Below are positions 18,644 through 27,069 of a stretch of 64,000 nucleotides of DNA, piece by piece (position 1 is the stretch's first letter; each line of letters starts with the position of its first letter). A program made the translations under genes and the position numbers. The notes below the pieces were generated by a model. The model ran no database searches. It worked only from the letters and a program-made list of their open reading frames with translations, and was not told the DNA's origin. Where the stretch lies: IMG/VR virus record IMGVR_UViG_3300033997_000243, positions 248,001 through 312,000 of that record; one strand, 5' to 3'. Source of the DNA: a virus.

Positions 18644-20626
18644 TTAATCGTTGGAACTTAACCCCAACAATTGCCGTCTGGCAGAGGCATCTTCACCGAC
18701 AACTGATCTGTAAAACGCAAGATCTTCTTGAACTTTACCGTATTCAATTTGAATCAACTTTCTGTTGTTAATATCAAATGCTATGGCTTCAAGTAAATCT
18801 GCATCTGTCTCTCCCCAACCTTTTGCACGGAACACACTTCCCTTCGGAGCATTTTTTGGTAACTTAGCTAAACATTCTTCCATTGTGTTTCCGCTGTAAT
18901 GCACACCATTAACGAGTGCGTTATACAATTGAGCGTCAACAACAAACAAACGACCTTCTTTAATAAAGTCCGGCATAAGTTTATAGAAAAATGCGGTGAT
19001 AAGTACGTTAATGTGAGATCCATCAGCATCAGCATCAGCAAGCAACATTGCAACAGCAACTCGCAGATTCTTTGTACTGAATGTAGGATTATCAGCTTTA
19101 ACATCCAAACTTTTTATGTCAACTCCCAAACTGTTCAGCATATCTTGAATGCGGTCATTTGAAAGTAAGGCACTTAGACTGACGTTCAATGCGTTTGGAA
19201 TTTTACCGCCAAGTTTTAAAACTTCCTGATTAAAACCACGAGCATTTTTGGCAGTACCACCAGCCGAATCGCCTTCGACAAAATACAGCTCACGCTCATG
19301 CGGTTTACAATCTGGAGCTTCATAAAGTTTTATTGGCAGCTTACTTCCACCTTTTTTAACTTCGCTCATGCCTTTCATTGTTTTAGCAAGATCTTCACGG
19401 GAAGCCGCAACATCACTTGCGCGTTTTATAATCTGCTTGGCTAATGTTTTGTTCTTTGCAAAAAAATCGGTTAATGGTTGAGTCAGTAAATCACAAACTT
19501 CGTTATCGATTTTAGATACCAGTTTATCTTTTACCTGACCACTAAATTGAGCGCTGTTCATTTTCCAGTTGATAATAGCAACTGCGCCAACATAAAGATC
19601 TTCTGGCTTAAACTTACCTGCTTTTTTGGGCAGATAGTTTTTCAAAGCTTTTGACATGGCCGCACGGAAACCATTTACATGCGTACCATGATCTATTGTT
19701 GGACTACTATTTACATAACTTCTGAACAGATCACTGTCATAGTGATTAGACCATTGAATAGCAACTTTCAGGCTTGAGCCATCGAACTCGAATGGCTTAC
19801 CCAAAGGCTCTAAATCATGATCAGAAATTATTGAACTGACTACAGCACCCAAACCTTTATCATTGTAGAAAACCTGTTCTTTGTTTGTTTCAAGGTTTAG
19901 GAAACCAATATAAAGCTTGCTATTCATGGTACTCATGAACTTTAAATAATCAGCAAACTTTTGTTCTTCCAAAACAGCTTGGGTATATGTTTTAAGTTTT
20001 GAGGTACGACTAGCATCAACGCTTATCACGCTTTGATCTGGAACCAAGCGAATGATAGTGCCAAGTCGCTTAAACTTTTTCTTGAGAGGTAAAAGATAAC
20101 CAAACTTTTTCTTGAGGAAAGTGTCTGGAACCTTTTTAACCGGACTGGTTTCTTTTCCGCATGAAAAACTTTGGTAGTACCACTGATCTTCACGACAAGT
20201 CCAGACCTCAAGTTCTTTTGATAAAGCATTGACCGCAGAAATACCAACACCGTGCGTACCACCTGAAGTCTGATAAGCTTTTACATCAAATTTTCCGCCA
20301 GCATGAAGTTCAGTAAGAATTACTGTTAATGCGCTTACTTTTTTACCTTCAACTGTTTTCATTCCAACAGGAATACCTTGAGCGCAGTCGGCAAAAACGT
20401 ATTCACTTGTTTTGTTATTAAAGGCTACATAGATTGCGTTGTTGCGTCCAGCTTCGTATTCATCGCGGCTGTTTTCAACAGCTTCTTTGCCCATGCGATA
20501 CATCATTGAATCGCCAAGCTCACCCATGTACATACCAGCGTTTAATCTAACACCAGCTAAACCTTTGTGAACCTGAATACTATCTTCATCATAAGTATTT
20601 GCAGATTTTGCTTTTGCTTTAGCCAT
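18644..20626 (-). CDS. Type IIA DNA topoisomerase B subunit (GyrB/ParE/T4 gp39-like)
   Basis: A 660-residue ATPase subunit. The GHKL ATP site is visible: EAVENSRDEYEAG (the Asn that holds Mg), ADCAQGIPVG, and the lid GGTHGVGISAVNAL. The transducer follows, then the TOPRIM domain with YFVEGDSAGGTAKNAR and MLLADADADGSHI, which bind the catalytic metals with the A subunit. Length fits ParE or phage large subunits. It should pair with the protein at 16065, with which it shares the operon. AAGGAAAG precedes the start. Confidence 0.94.
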   Translation of the reverse strand: MAKAKAKSANTYDEDSIQVHKGLAGVRLNAGMYMGELGDSMMYRMGKEAVENSRDEYEAGRNNAIYVAFNNKTSEYVFADCAQGIPVGMKTVEGKKVSALTVILTELHAGGKFDVKAYQTSGGTHGVGISAVNALSKELEVWTCREDQWYYQSFSCGKETSPVKKVPDTFLKKKFGYLLPLKKKFKRLGTIIRLVPDQSVISVDASRTSKLKTYTQAVLEEQKFADYLKFMSTMNSKLYIGFLNLETNKEQVFYNDKGLGAVVSSIISDHDLEPLGKPFEFDGSSLKVAIQWSNHYDSDLFRSYVNSSPTIDHGTHVNGFRAAMSKALKNYLPKKAGKFKPEDLYVGAVAIINWKMNSAQFSGQVKDKLVSKIDNEVCDLLTQPLTDFFAKNKTLAKQIIKRASDVAASREDLAKTMKGMSEVKKGGSKLPIKLYEAPDCKPHERELYFVEGDSAGGTAKNARGFNQEVLKLGGKIPNALNVSLSALLSNDRIQDMLNSLGVDIKSLDVKADNPTFSTKNLRVAVAMLLADADADGSHINVLITAFFYKLMPDFIKEGRLFVVDAQLYNALVNGVHYSGNTMEECLAKLPKNAPKGSVFRAKGWGETDADLLEAIAFDINNRKLIQIEYGKVQEDLAFYRSVVGEDASARRQLLGLSSND

Positions 20627-20638
20627 TGGGATCTTTCC

Positions 20639-21016
20639 TTAAGGCGTATTGTTATTTGTATTGAAATAACGAGACTCCAACACTTGAATTATTTTTGAAG
20701 TCAGATCTGGATCAGCATCTGGTAATCTTCCAGAAGAAATAAGGTTAAGAACTTTTACATAAGCATTAACCAATTTCAGATCAGAAGAATCTAACTTGAC
20801 TGGTATCTGAGAAAAATTTTCGTCAAGAACGGTGGCGACAATTTCAATAGGCGCTGTGATTGAGTTACCTGTAGCTGTTATCAGGAAAGTATAACCATCC
20901 AAAATAAAAGCTCGGAAAACATCTTGACGGAAAACATCAACCTTAGCCTCAAACTTTTCAAACCACGAAGTTCCTTGATTCTGCAAAGAAGTCAAGCGCT
21001 TTTTAATGCTCGGCAT
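20639..21016 (-). CDS. Hypothetical protein, 125 aa
   Basis: Unknown function; basic N-terminal helix then a mixed alpha/beta domain. Overlaps the upstream gene by 14 nt and has GGGGATAA before the ATG. Reads into the topoisomerase B gene with a 12-nt gap. Confidence 0.7.
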   Translation of the reverse strand: MPSIKKRLTSLQNQGTSWFEKFEAKVDVFRQDVFRAFILDGYTFLITATGNSITAPIEIVATVLDENFSQIPVKLDSSDLKLVNAYVKVLNLISSGRLPDADPDLTSKIIQVLESRYFNTNNNTP

Positions 21017-21431
21017 TTAAAGTTATCCCCAAACATTTTCGGAAATATTCGTTAATTCCATCAATCTGAATAGATAAAATCTTTTCTTCGCTGAGATTAT
21101 AATGTTTCCCTAGCAAGGAAAGATTTGCATTAACAGCATCAAGAACCATAGAGGTTTCTATCAGACTAACTTTTAGAATTTCCAAAGAGGCTTTGGCACA
21201 AGATACTGAACCTTCCCAAATTGCAATATCTTCTGGATCTAGATTGTCCTTGTTTTTAGTAAGGATTCTATTTCCTTTTGCAACTAAGTTTGTTTGTTCA
21301 GTTTTTTGTTGCTCTAGTTCAAGTAAGTTGAGGCGAAGCGAAGTGCGGTAAGAAACCATGTAAGCATAAAGCTCAACAGGATCTTTTATGTGAAGCAGAT
21401 TATTGGTTACATGAGCCAAACTCGTGTTCAT
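21003..21431 (-). CDS. Hypothetical helical protein, 142 aa
   Basis: Predicted almost entirely helical with heptad-like Leu spacing in residues 30-110, so probably coiled coil. First gene after the terminator at 21464-21488. Ribosome-binding site weak (GAGAA close to ATG). Function unknown. Confidence 0.7.
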   Translation of the reverse strand: MNTSLAHVTNNLLHIKDPVELYAYMVSYRTSLRLNLLELEQQKTEQTNLVAKGNRILTKNKDNLDPEDIAIWEGSVSCAKASLEILKVSLIETSMVLDAVNANLSLLGKHYNLSEEKILSIQIDGINEYFRKCLGITLNAEH

Positions 21432-21463
21432 TTCTCAATTCCATTCGCTAGAGAACTTTTACG

Positions 21464-21488
21464 AAAAAAGCCGCAAGAAGCGGCTTTT
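21464..21488 (-). terminator. Strong bidirectional-type terminator
   Basis: GCCGC / GCGGC stem extended by A/T pairs, with a 5-nt loop; on the minus strand it is followed by six T bases. It lies just after the Lys/Ala-repeat gene and ends the block of acidic and basic proteins. Confidence 0.88.
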
Positions 21489-21510
21489 GTTTGTTAACGA
21501 CTAAAATTTA

Positions 21511-21978
21511 TTATTCAAAATCGAAGTCGTTATTTTTCTTTTTTGTAGAAGGCTTTTTGTCAGCTTTCTTGTCTGACTTGGCCGGAGCTTTTTTGTCAGC
21601 AGACTTTTTATCAGCTGGCTTTTTGTCAACTTTCTTGTCTGACTTGGCCGGAGCTTTTTTGTCAGCAGACTTTTTATCAGCTTTCTTATCCGCTTTGGCC
21701 GGAGCTTTTTTGTCAGCTTTTTTGTCAGCTTTCTTATCCGCTTTGGCCGGAGCTTTCTTATCGGCTACCGGAGCTTTTTTGTCAGCTTTGGCAGGAGCTT
21801 TTGCGGCAGGAGCTGGATTACCTGCTAAAGCTTCGGCTTGCTGTTTTGTAGCGGCAGCAACTGCTTCTGCTTGTTCAGCGGCTTTAACTAAAGCTTCTGC
21901 TTGTTTGCGTAAAGCAGCGGCTTGCTTTGTAGAAGCAGTTGCACTTTTGTTCAGTGCGGAAATAGCTTGTTTACTCAT
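21511..21978 (-). CDS. Histone H1-like Lys/Ala/Asp repeat protein
   Basis: A 155-residue low-complexity protein. Residues 1-55 form an Ala-rich amphipathic helix; residues 56-145 are repeats of the type APAKADKKADKK, with Lys/Ala/Pro composition as in histone H1 C-termini and bacterial HctA-like proteins. It ends NNDFDFE, a tail resembling two other proteins in this window. It probably coats or condenses DNA, or binds an acidic partner such as the poly-Glu proteins next to it. No enzyme motif. AGAGAAA precedes the ATG. Confidence 0.8.
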   Translation of the reverse strand: MSKQAISALNKSATASTKQAAALRKQAEALVKAAEQAEAVAAATKQQAEALAGNPAPAAKAPAKADKKAPVADKKAPAKADKKADKKADKKAPAKADKKADKKSADKKAPAKSDKKVDKKPADKKSADKKAPAKSDKKADKKPSTKKKNNDFDFE

Positions 21979-22008
21979 TTTTCAATTTCTCTTATTGCGA
22001 ATTAAAGG

Positions 22009-22033
22009 AAAGCGATGCAATACACATCGCTTT
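22009..22033 (-). terminator. Hairpin between poly-Glu and Lys-repeat genes
   Basis: A 9-bp stem (AAAGCGATG / CATCGCTTT) with a 7-nt loop. The minus-strand downstream sequence is CCTTTAATT, so only a weak T tract. Possible terminator or attenuator between the two genes. Confidence 0.55.
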
Positions 22034-22066
22034 AAATTTTAAAGAAGGTTAGTTAGAGGTCAGGGA

Positions 22067-22783
22067 TTAATCTTCTTCCCACTCTTCCTCTTCTTCCTCT
22101 TCTTCCTCTTCTTCCTCTTCCTCTTCTTCGTCAGAGGAATAGTTTTCTTCCAGCCACTCACGCAGAGTATCTTCGTTCTTCAGCGCCTTCTTAGGCGGCT
22201 CAAGATCGTTTTCTTTTGCGAAAGCCTTCATTTCTTTTAAATCCATTTCTTCAAAGTCTGGTTCTTCAGACTCTTCTTCCTCTTCTTCCTCTTCTTCGTC
22301 AGAGGAATAGTTTTCTTCCAACCACTCGCGCAGGTCATCTTCGTCTTTCAGAACTTTGGCAGGAACTTCCAGATCATTTTCTTTCACAAACTTTTTCAGT
22401 GCTTTGTGATCCATGTCCTCGAAGTCAGGAGAATCAGATTCTTCTTCCTCTTCTTCCTCTTCCTCTTCGGAATACTGCTCAGCTAAAAACTCGCGCAGGT
22501 CATCTTCATCTTTGATCTTTTTAGGGATCTCGATTTCGTTGTCTTTAGCAAACTTTTTCAGCTGCTTCAGATTCATTTCTTCAAAGTCTGGTTCATCAGA
22601 CTCTTCTTCCTCTTCGACTTCTTCATCCTTTTTGGATTTTTTGCCTTTGGAGGATTTACCGGCAGGAGCGCCTACAGCGGCAACAACGTCATCAGCTTCG
22701 ATAACACCTTCTTCAACACAAACTGTCAGCAATTCCAGTAACGCAGAAGCAACTGTTTTTCCGGCGGTCTTTTTCTTTGACAT
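22067..22783 (-). CDS. Poly-Glu protein with three SAP-like repeats
   Basis: A 238-residue protein. After a short helical N-terminus and a Lys patch it has three copies of an about 35-residue unit, of the form M..K.LKKFAK.N.IE.P.....DEDDLREFL, separated by runs of 10-18 Glu. The unit resembles SAP/HeH DNA-binding helices. The same unit is found once in the protein at 13067. The very acidic linkers could mimic DNA or bind the basic proteins encoded on each side. No catalytic residues. Start follows GGGAAAAT; a palindromic site and CTGTAAATT motif lie upstream. Confidence 0.8.
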   Translation of the reverse strand: MSKKKTAGKTVASALLELLTVCVEEGVIEADDVVAAVGAPAGKSSKGKKSKKDEEVEEEEESDEPDFEEMNLKQLKKFAKDNEIEIPKKIKDEDDLREFLAEQYSEEEEEEEEEESDSPDFEDMDHKALKKFVKENDLEVPAKVLKDEDDLREWLEENYSSDEEEEEEEEESEEPDFEEMDLKEMKAFAKENDLEPPKKALKNEDTLREWLEENYSSDEEEEEEEEEEEEEEEEWEED

Positions 22784-22821
22784 GATATTTTCCCAATGTT
22801 CTACTGTTATAAAAAATTGTT

Positions 22822-22838
22822 TATACCATTTAGGTATA
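22822..22838. promoter_or_regulatory. Operator-like palindrome
   Basis: TATACC-ATTTA-GGTATA, a 6-bp inverted repeat 5 bp apart, sits 40-55 nt before the start at 22783 and just downstream of a CTGTAAATT motif. It could bind a dimeric regulator or form a leader hairpin. Confidence 0.35.
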
Positions 22839-22843
22839 CTAAA

Positions 22844-22854
22844 GAATTTACAGT
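22844..22854 (-). promoter_or_regulatory. Late-promoter-like ACTGTAAATTC
   Basis: Minus-strand ACTGTAAATTC about 60 nt before the poly-Glu gene. It matches the ACTGTAAAT part of the motif seen before the ssDNA-binding protein and sigma genes, but the spacing is longer. Confidence 0.4.
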
Positions 22855-22895
22855 ATTCCCAAAGCAGACTAAACTAAGGGAATACTTGAAAAGAA

Positions 22896-23417
22896 TTACT
22901 CGGCCAGTTCGGTCTGCATTTCAAAGCCGTCAGTATTTGACGTATTAAAAACAGTAACGTCACCAGTGTCCAAATTTGTGATAACATTGGCAGAACCGCG
23001 AGTTTCAACATTGGCACGTTTGATTTCACGAACAACTTCTTGTGACATCACGGTGATTTGAGCGCGTTCACCTACAGCACCAGTGTACATGATTACATCT
23101 TTCGCTGGAAAGATTGAAACTGTTTGCTTGGAAGAACGAGGTTTTGTGTGTGAGAAAACAAAAGATTCACCTTCGATTTTCAGCAAATAACCTTGCAGGT
23201 GTTGGGCAGTGCGTTTCGCAACAATACGAACACGTAATTCCATTTTAGGGTTGTGTTTGCGTAAAGAAATTTTGGAAAGTTTGCTTTCAAACTTATCAAG
23301 CATCGAAGGCTGGCCAGCTTTCTTAACTTTTGTAGCAGGAGCTTTGGCAGGTACTTTACCGGCAGCTTTTACAGGGGCTTTGCCTTTGGTTAAAGGCAGT
23401 TTCTTTTGGTTTGACAT
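22896..23417 (-). CDS. Basic-tailed protein of the nucleoid-like block
   Basis: A 173-residue protein. Residues 1-35 are Lys/Ala/Pro-rich, like the repeat protein at 21511 (KAPVKAAGKVPAKAP). The rest is a probable small beta-rich domain (residues 55-165). A DNA- or RNA-binding tail on a compact domain is a reasonable reading. AAAGGAAAT precedes the ATG; the leader carries an 8-bp stem-loop and a CTGTAAATAC site. Confidence 0.75.
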   Translation of the reverse strand: MSNQKKLPLTKGKAPVKAAGKVPAKAPATKVKKAGQPSMLDKFESKLSKISLRKHNPKMELRVRIVAKRTAQHLQGYLLKIEGESFVFSHTKPRSSKQTVSIFPAKDVIMYTGAVGERAQITVMSQEVVREIKRANVETRGSANVITNLDTGDVTVFNTSNTDGFEMQTELAE

Positions 23418-23473
23418 AGCTATAAATTTCCTTTGCGATTTTAGTCAAAAGCGACAGTTATTACATTATCATC

Positions 23474-23509
23474 GGCAGGTCAGAATTCTAAAATTCCTCC
23501 CGACCTGCC
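23474..23509 (-). promoter_or_regulatory. Leader stem-loop before the basic-tailed gene
   Basis: GGCAGGTC (23474-23481) pairs with GACCTGCC (23502-23509); the loop contains GGGAGGAATTTT on the minus strand. It lies between the CTGTAAATAC site and the start at 23417, so it would be in the 5' untranslated RNA. Confidence 0.45.
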
Positions 23510-23512
23510 TAT

Positions 23513-23523
23513 GTATTTACAGT
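23513..23523 (-). promoter_or_regulatory. Late-promoter-like ACTGTAAATAC
   Basis: Exact ACTGTAAATAC on the minus strand, 96 nt before the start at 23417, directly upstream of the leader stem-loop. Same sequence as at 62383. Confidence 0.5.
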
Positions 23524-23540
23524 TTTAGCAGACCAGCAGC

Positions 23541-25691
23541 TTACTCAATGACAATCATTGAGTTTGCAGACCACGGCAACAGGTAAGAAATTGAATCAAA
23601 ATCAGATAACAGAGTGTGAACAATGTCGGTTTCGACTTCTGACTCAGTTTCTTCTTCTGAATCAATTTCTTCTTCTGTTTCTTCAACTTCTTCGCTTTCG
23701 TACTCTTCATCCAATTCACCATCGAATTCAAATTCAGAGTCCTGCATTTCAGCGGCCTGTTCTGCTTTTTCACGAACATATTCAACTAACTGTTCGCGGC
23801 TATAGTAGCCTGTTTTGTTAAACAGATCAACAACAGCACGAGATTTTAACAGCAGATCTAAATCGGCTGCAAAAGTAACCATGATTTCAATCGACTCTTC
23901 TGTCGCTTCATCAGCAATTGCTTGAGCAGATTTTTTTAGTGCCGTCAGATTTCCGCGCAACTTTTCTGAATCACGGCTACGGCCCAACATTGGGACGTTC
24001 AGAGATACGAAAAAGTTGTACACGATTTCATTTTCAGTATCACCGACTGAAGGTTGAACATTGATAGAAGCTAAATCGCTTAAATCAATACCTTCTGGTA
24101 ATACGTTGTCATCGGTTAAACCGTAGACCAAAGCTTTTGCAACTTTTTGCAGGTTCTCACAAATACCGTAAACGGTTTGATGAACAGCAATTGTTGGGCC
24201 GCAGTAAACGCGCTGTTTCATGTTAAACTCTGCAACCATTTGCGATAATGATTGCATTGGATCTACAAACCAGCCCATATTTTTGTCATCGGTTTCACGA
24301 CGGCGTAACGGATGATTGGCACACATTGCATTTTCACCAATGTAAATTGCGGCCAGTTCTTCCTGATCGATTTCACGAGTTTGCTGTGTGCCAGCCGATA
24401 AAACCAGAATAATGCGAGAAGAAGTTGTAAGTTCAAAGTGCGGAACTTCTGAACCTAAATAATCTACTTCTTCTAAGTGACGAATCACTTCGGCATTCAA
24501 AGCTTCAGCTTCAGCTTCAGCTTGCATTTCTGCTTCGATTTCGGCATCCATTTCAGCCAGTTGTTCTTCGGTGAATTCGATCTGAACACCATCTTCTTCA
24601 TCTTCATCAGAAACATAGTTTTCAGGATCGTCGCGTTCAACTTCTTCGACTTCTTCTTCATGAGTTTCAAAGTCGTCAGTTTCGTCAGAAGTTTCTGATT
24701 CATCTTCGGCTTCTACTTCAGCCAAAGCTTTGTTTTCAGCAACGGCCAGAACGTCAGAATACTGGCCGCGTAATTCTTCACGAATTTCTGAAGTACCTAA
24801 GTCAGAAATTTCTGAAAGCTGATCAGCTGTTAAGCTAATGTGCTGTTCAAAATGAGAAAGCAAGGCTTTGCGATCCATAGAGTCCAGAACTTCCAGAAAT
24901 TTATCTTCGTCACCGTTGGTAGCATGTTCCAGAAGTTCATCAAAATCTGAATCATCAACTTTTTCAGTTCCGGTGATTTCCTGCATAACCTGCGCTGTTG
25001 AAACAGTTTCGTTTTCTGCAAAATCAAATTCGCTCGACTCTTCGGCTTCAAAATCGCTGGCAGTCGGCACAGCATCAACAACTACAGTTGTACTTTCATC
25101 TGAATCTTCAGCATAAATTTTGTTGATTGCAGCAATCAACATTTGACGAGCTTCGTCTGAAGTTTCAGCGTTTTCTGTAGCTTCATCGGCATAACCGCCT
25201 AAGTGAATAAGCAGATCGGCCAGACCATCATCAGAAAGTTGTTCAACTTTTGAAGGGTCTGAGTAATCAACCATCGGATCGAATTCAGCAAAATCAGCTT
25301 CATCAAAAGTAGAGTTTGCCGAATTTCCGCCAGATAAAGCGGCCAACAACGGATCAATTTCGGCACGAAGTTTGTTGCGAGATTCAGCACCGTTTTTAAT
25401 ACCTTTCAACAAAGCTTCCGCATTACCACCTAAATGATTCAACAGATCTTTGTGGCCTTTCAAACTTAACTCTTCCAGATTCACCGGATTGGTGTAATCA
25501 ACAGATGGATTGAATTGCTTTTTCTCTGGAGCAGGAATTTTAACTTCGTTAACGTACATTGCGGTTTCTCCAACATTTGTTTTTGGTTCAGCCACAACAG
25601 GCGCTGAGTTCGGCACTACTTTAGATTGTTGCATAGAAGCAGCGGCAGCTGCACTAACTTTAGGCAACAACTTATGTTTTGGTTTTAGCAT
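23541..25691 (-). CDS. Large acidic protein with internal repeats
   Basis: A 716-residue protein of unknown function. Two copies of a domain are visible: FNPSVDYTNPVNLEELS...LLNHLGG (about 60-120) and FDPMVDYSDPSKVEQLS...LLIHLGG (about 135-195), each about 75 residues. A long Glu/Asp-rich disordered stretch follows (about 205-400), then a probable folded domain (about 410-640) and another acidic stretch before the C-terminus. The first 60 residues are basic and Ala/Pro-rich. It belongs to the acidic/basic gene block. GAGGAC precedes the ATG. Possibly a scaffold or DNA mimic. Confidence 0.75.
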   Translation of the reverse strand: MLKPKHKLLPKVSAAAAASMQQSKVVPNSAPVVAEPKTNVGETAMYVNEVKIPAPEKKQFNPSVDYTNPVNLEELSLKGHKDLLNHLGGNAEALLKGIKNGAESRNKLRAEIDPLLAALSGGNSANSTFDEADFAEFDPMVDYSDPSKVEQLSDDGLADLLIHLGGYADEATENAETSDEARQMLIAAINKIYAEDSDESTTVVVDAVPTASDFEAEESSEFDFAENETVSTAQVMQEITGTEKVDDSDFDELLEHATNGDEDKFLEVLDSMDRKALLSHFEQHISLTADQLSEISDLGTSEIREELRGQYSDVLAVAENKALAEVEAEDESETSDETDDFETHEEEVEEVERDDPENYVSDEDEEDGVQIEFTEEQLAEMDAEIEAEMQAEAEAEALNAEVIRHLEEVDYLGSEVPHFELTTSSRIILVLSAGTQQTREIDQEELAAIYIGENAMCANHPLRRRETDDKNMGWFVDPMQSLSQMVAEFNMKQRVYCGPTIAVHQTVYGICENLQKVAKALVYGLTDDNVLPEGIDLSDLASINVQPSVGDTENEIVYNFFVSLNVPMLGRSRDSEKLRGNLTALKKSAQAIADEATEESIEIMVTFAADLDLLLKSRAVVDLFNKTGYYSREQLVEYVREKAEQAAEMQDSEFEFDGELDEEYESEEVEETEEEIDSEEETESEVETDIVHTLLSDFDSISYLLPWSANSMIVIE

Positions 25692-25699
25692 AATGTCCT

Positions 25700-26977
25700 C
25701 TAGGCTTTTTGCCAGTACATTTTAGGTTTTGAAATTCTCACAACTGGCTGAGTTCCATTTTTGCCCTTTCTGCTTTCGAGACTGGAACTCTGAGCTGTTT
25801 TTGATTCACAACAAACAAAACCCAAACTTTTTAGTTTGCTCATAATCTGAGTGTGTTTAACGCTCGGTGGAGTGCATGTGATCTCATTTGAATTTGAGCA
25901 AAGAAATAAATCTAATGCTTTAAAACAAAATAAATTCACTGGGTCATTTGCTTTCGCAACTTCACGAGCTTTTTTACGCAATTCACGATTGGCTTCTCGC
26001 TTTTCTTCAAAAGCATCAATCAACTTTTTAGCGGCTTCAGCCAAATTAATCTGGCGTCGTGTTGGCCGTTTTATTTGATCGAACTCTGAAAGATAAAGCA
26101 CTGCCTTTGCTTTCTTTTCACGATACTTATCTAAGAATCCAATATATGGACTTTTTCGATCCGCACGTTCACGATAGATCTCAGCTAAACGATCAACATC
26201 GTGAATAATCCATTCATGAATCACCGAAGCATAATCCATTTCAGGATCGTATTCGTTGCGCTCAAGTTTGCCGTAAACAACATAATACTGCTCACTTTTA
26301 CCAAAAGCACCGTCAGGTAAATTCGGTGGAACAATGTTTGAAGCTTGATACGTAAAATCAACAAACTTTTCTTTTTGTTTGGAGTCTACGTAATTCAGAA
26401 AAGCAGAAACTAACTTAGTCTGACCAGCAACTTTTTTATAAACGCAGTACATATCATAAGCGTCAGTTTGAACACGAACAAAACTTTTACCTAAACAAGA
26501 TTTTGCTGGCCCATCTACTATTTTGAACTGAGAAATACTCTTCATCAATTTTAAATAGTGATCAGAAGGAACATAAGTCACACTGCAATCTAAAGCGGAG
26601 CGCATGTGTTCTTTTAAAACTGATCTTAGATCTTTTTTCGTTAATACGGAATCAGGCAACTGAACCGCATCATAACCAGCAACTTCATTCCAAAGCATTT
26701 TATTTATATTGCTTTGGGGCAAAGCTAAACCGCATTCGTAAAGTAATGCAACTTTTTCACAAGCAACATAACTACCACGACAAATTTGATTGTACAAATT
26801 AATAAGGTGCGAACGTGATATACGCAACATGAAATGATGTTCGCTGCTTGCGCTACCTCGCGCTACCCAACGATCACCAGACAAAGGCACAGCAGTAGTA
26901 ATCAAACAATTTGTTAAAGCGTTTGGCGCTTGTTCATGCAAAATGCTTGAATAGATCAACTTTGTGTGCTGATTCAT
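25700..26977 (-). CDS. Hypothetical protein, 425 aa
   Basis: Unknown function. Mixed alpha/beta N-terminal 260 residues; a helical, strongly basic stretch around 285-345 (EEKREANRELRKKAREV) could be a coiled coil or RNA-binding arm. It ends in a basic region. An 8-nt gap separates it from the acidic protein gene downstream. TGGAAAA precedes the start. Confidence 0.75.
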   Translation of the reverse strand: MNQHTKLIYSSILHEQAPNALTNCLITTAVPLSGDRWVARGSASSEHHFMLRISRSHLINLYNQICRGSYVACEKVALLYECGLALPQSNINKMLWNEVAGYDAVQLPDSVLTKKDLRSVLKEHMRSALDCSVTYVPSDHYLKLMKSISQFKIVDGPAKSCLGKSFVRVQTDAYDMYCVYKKVAGQTKLVSAFLNYVDSKQKEKFVDFTYQASNIVPPNLPDGAFGKSEQYYVVYGKLERNEYDPEMDYASVIHEWIIHDVDRLAEIYRERADRKSPYIGFLDKYREKKAKAVLYLSEFDQIKRPTRRQINLAEAAKKLIDAFEEKREANRELRKKAREVAKANDPVNLFCFKALDLFLCSNSNEITCTPPSVKHTQIMSKLKSLGFVCCESKTAQSSSLESRKGKNGTQPVVRISKPKMYWQKA

Positions 26978-26992
26978 AAATTTTCCAGATTA

Positions 26993-27014
26993 GGCGGTAG
27001 GAATTCCTACCGCC
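26993..27014 (-). terminator. Perfect 22-bp palindrome between genes
   Basis: GGCGGTAGGAA / TTCCTACCGCC, fully symmetric, in the gap after the gene at 27070-28536. No T tract follows on the minus strand. It is also a possible binding site for a dimeric protein. Confidence 0.5.
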
Positions 27015-27069
27015 AATTTACTTGGTTAAAGATTCTTCCTCTTCGTCATCTTCCTCTTAAGCTAGAGGA

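Noticed and set aside
21511-21978. CRISPR-like array (regularly spaced repeats)
   Set aside because: The repeats encode a continuous Lys/Ala/Pro protein and have no distinct spacers.
21491-22042. Plus-strand reading frame rich in Ala, Phe and Ser opposite the Lys/Ala repeats
   Set aside because: A shadow of the repeats; no ribosome-binding site on that strand.
22413-22877. Plus-strand reading frame rich in Ser opposite the poly-Glu gene
   Set aside because: It is the mirror image of Glu codon runs (GAA/GAG read as TTC/CTC), not a gene.
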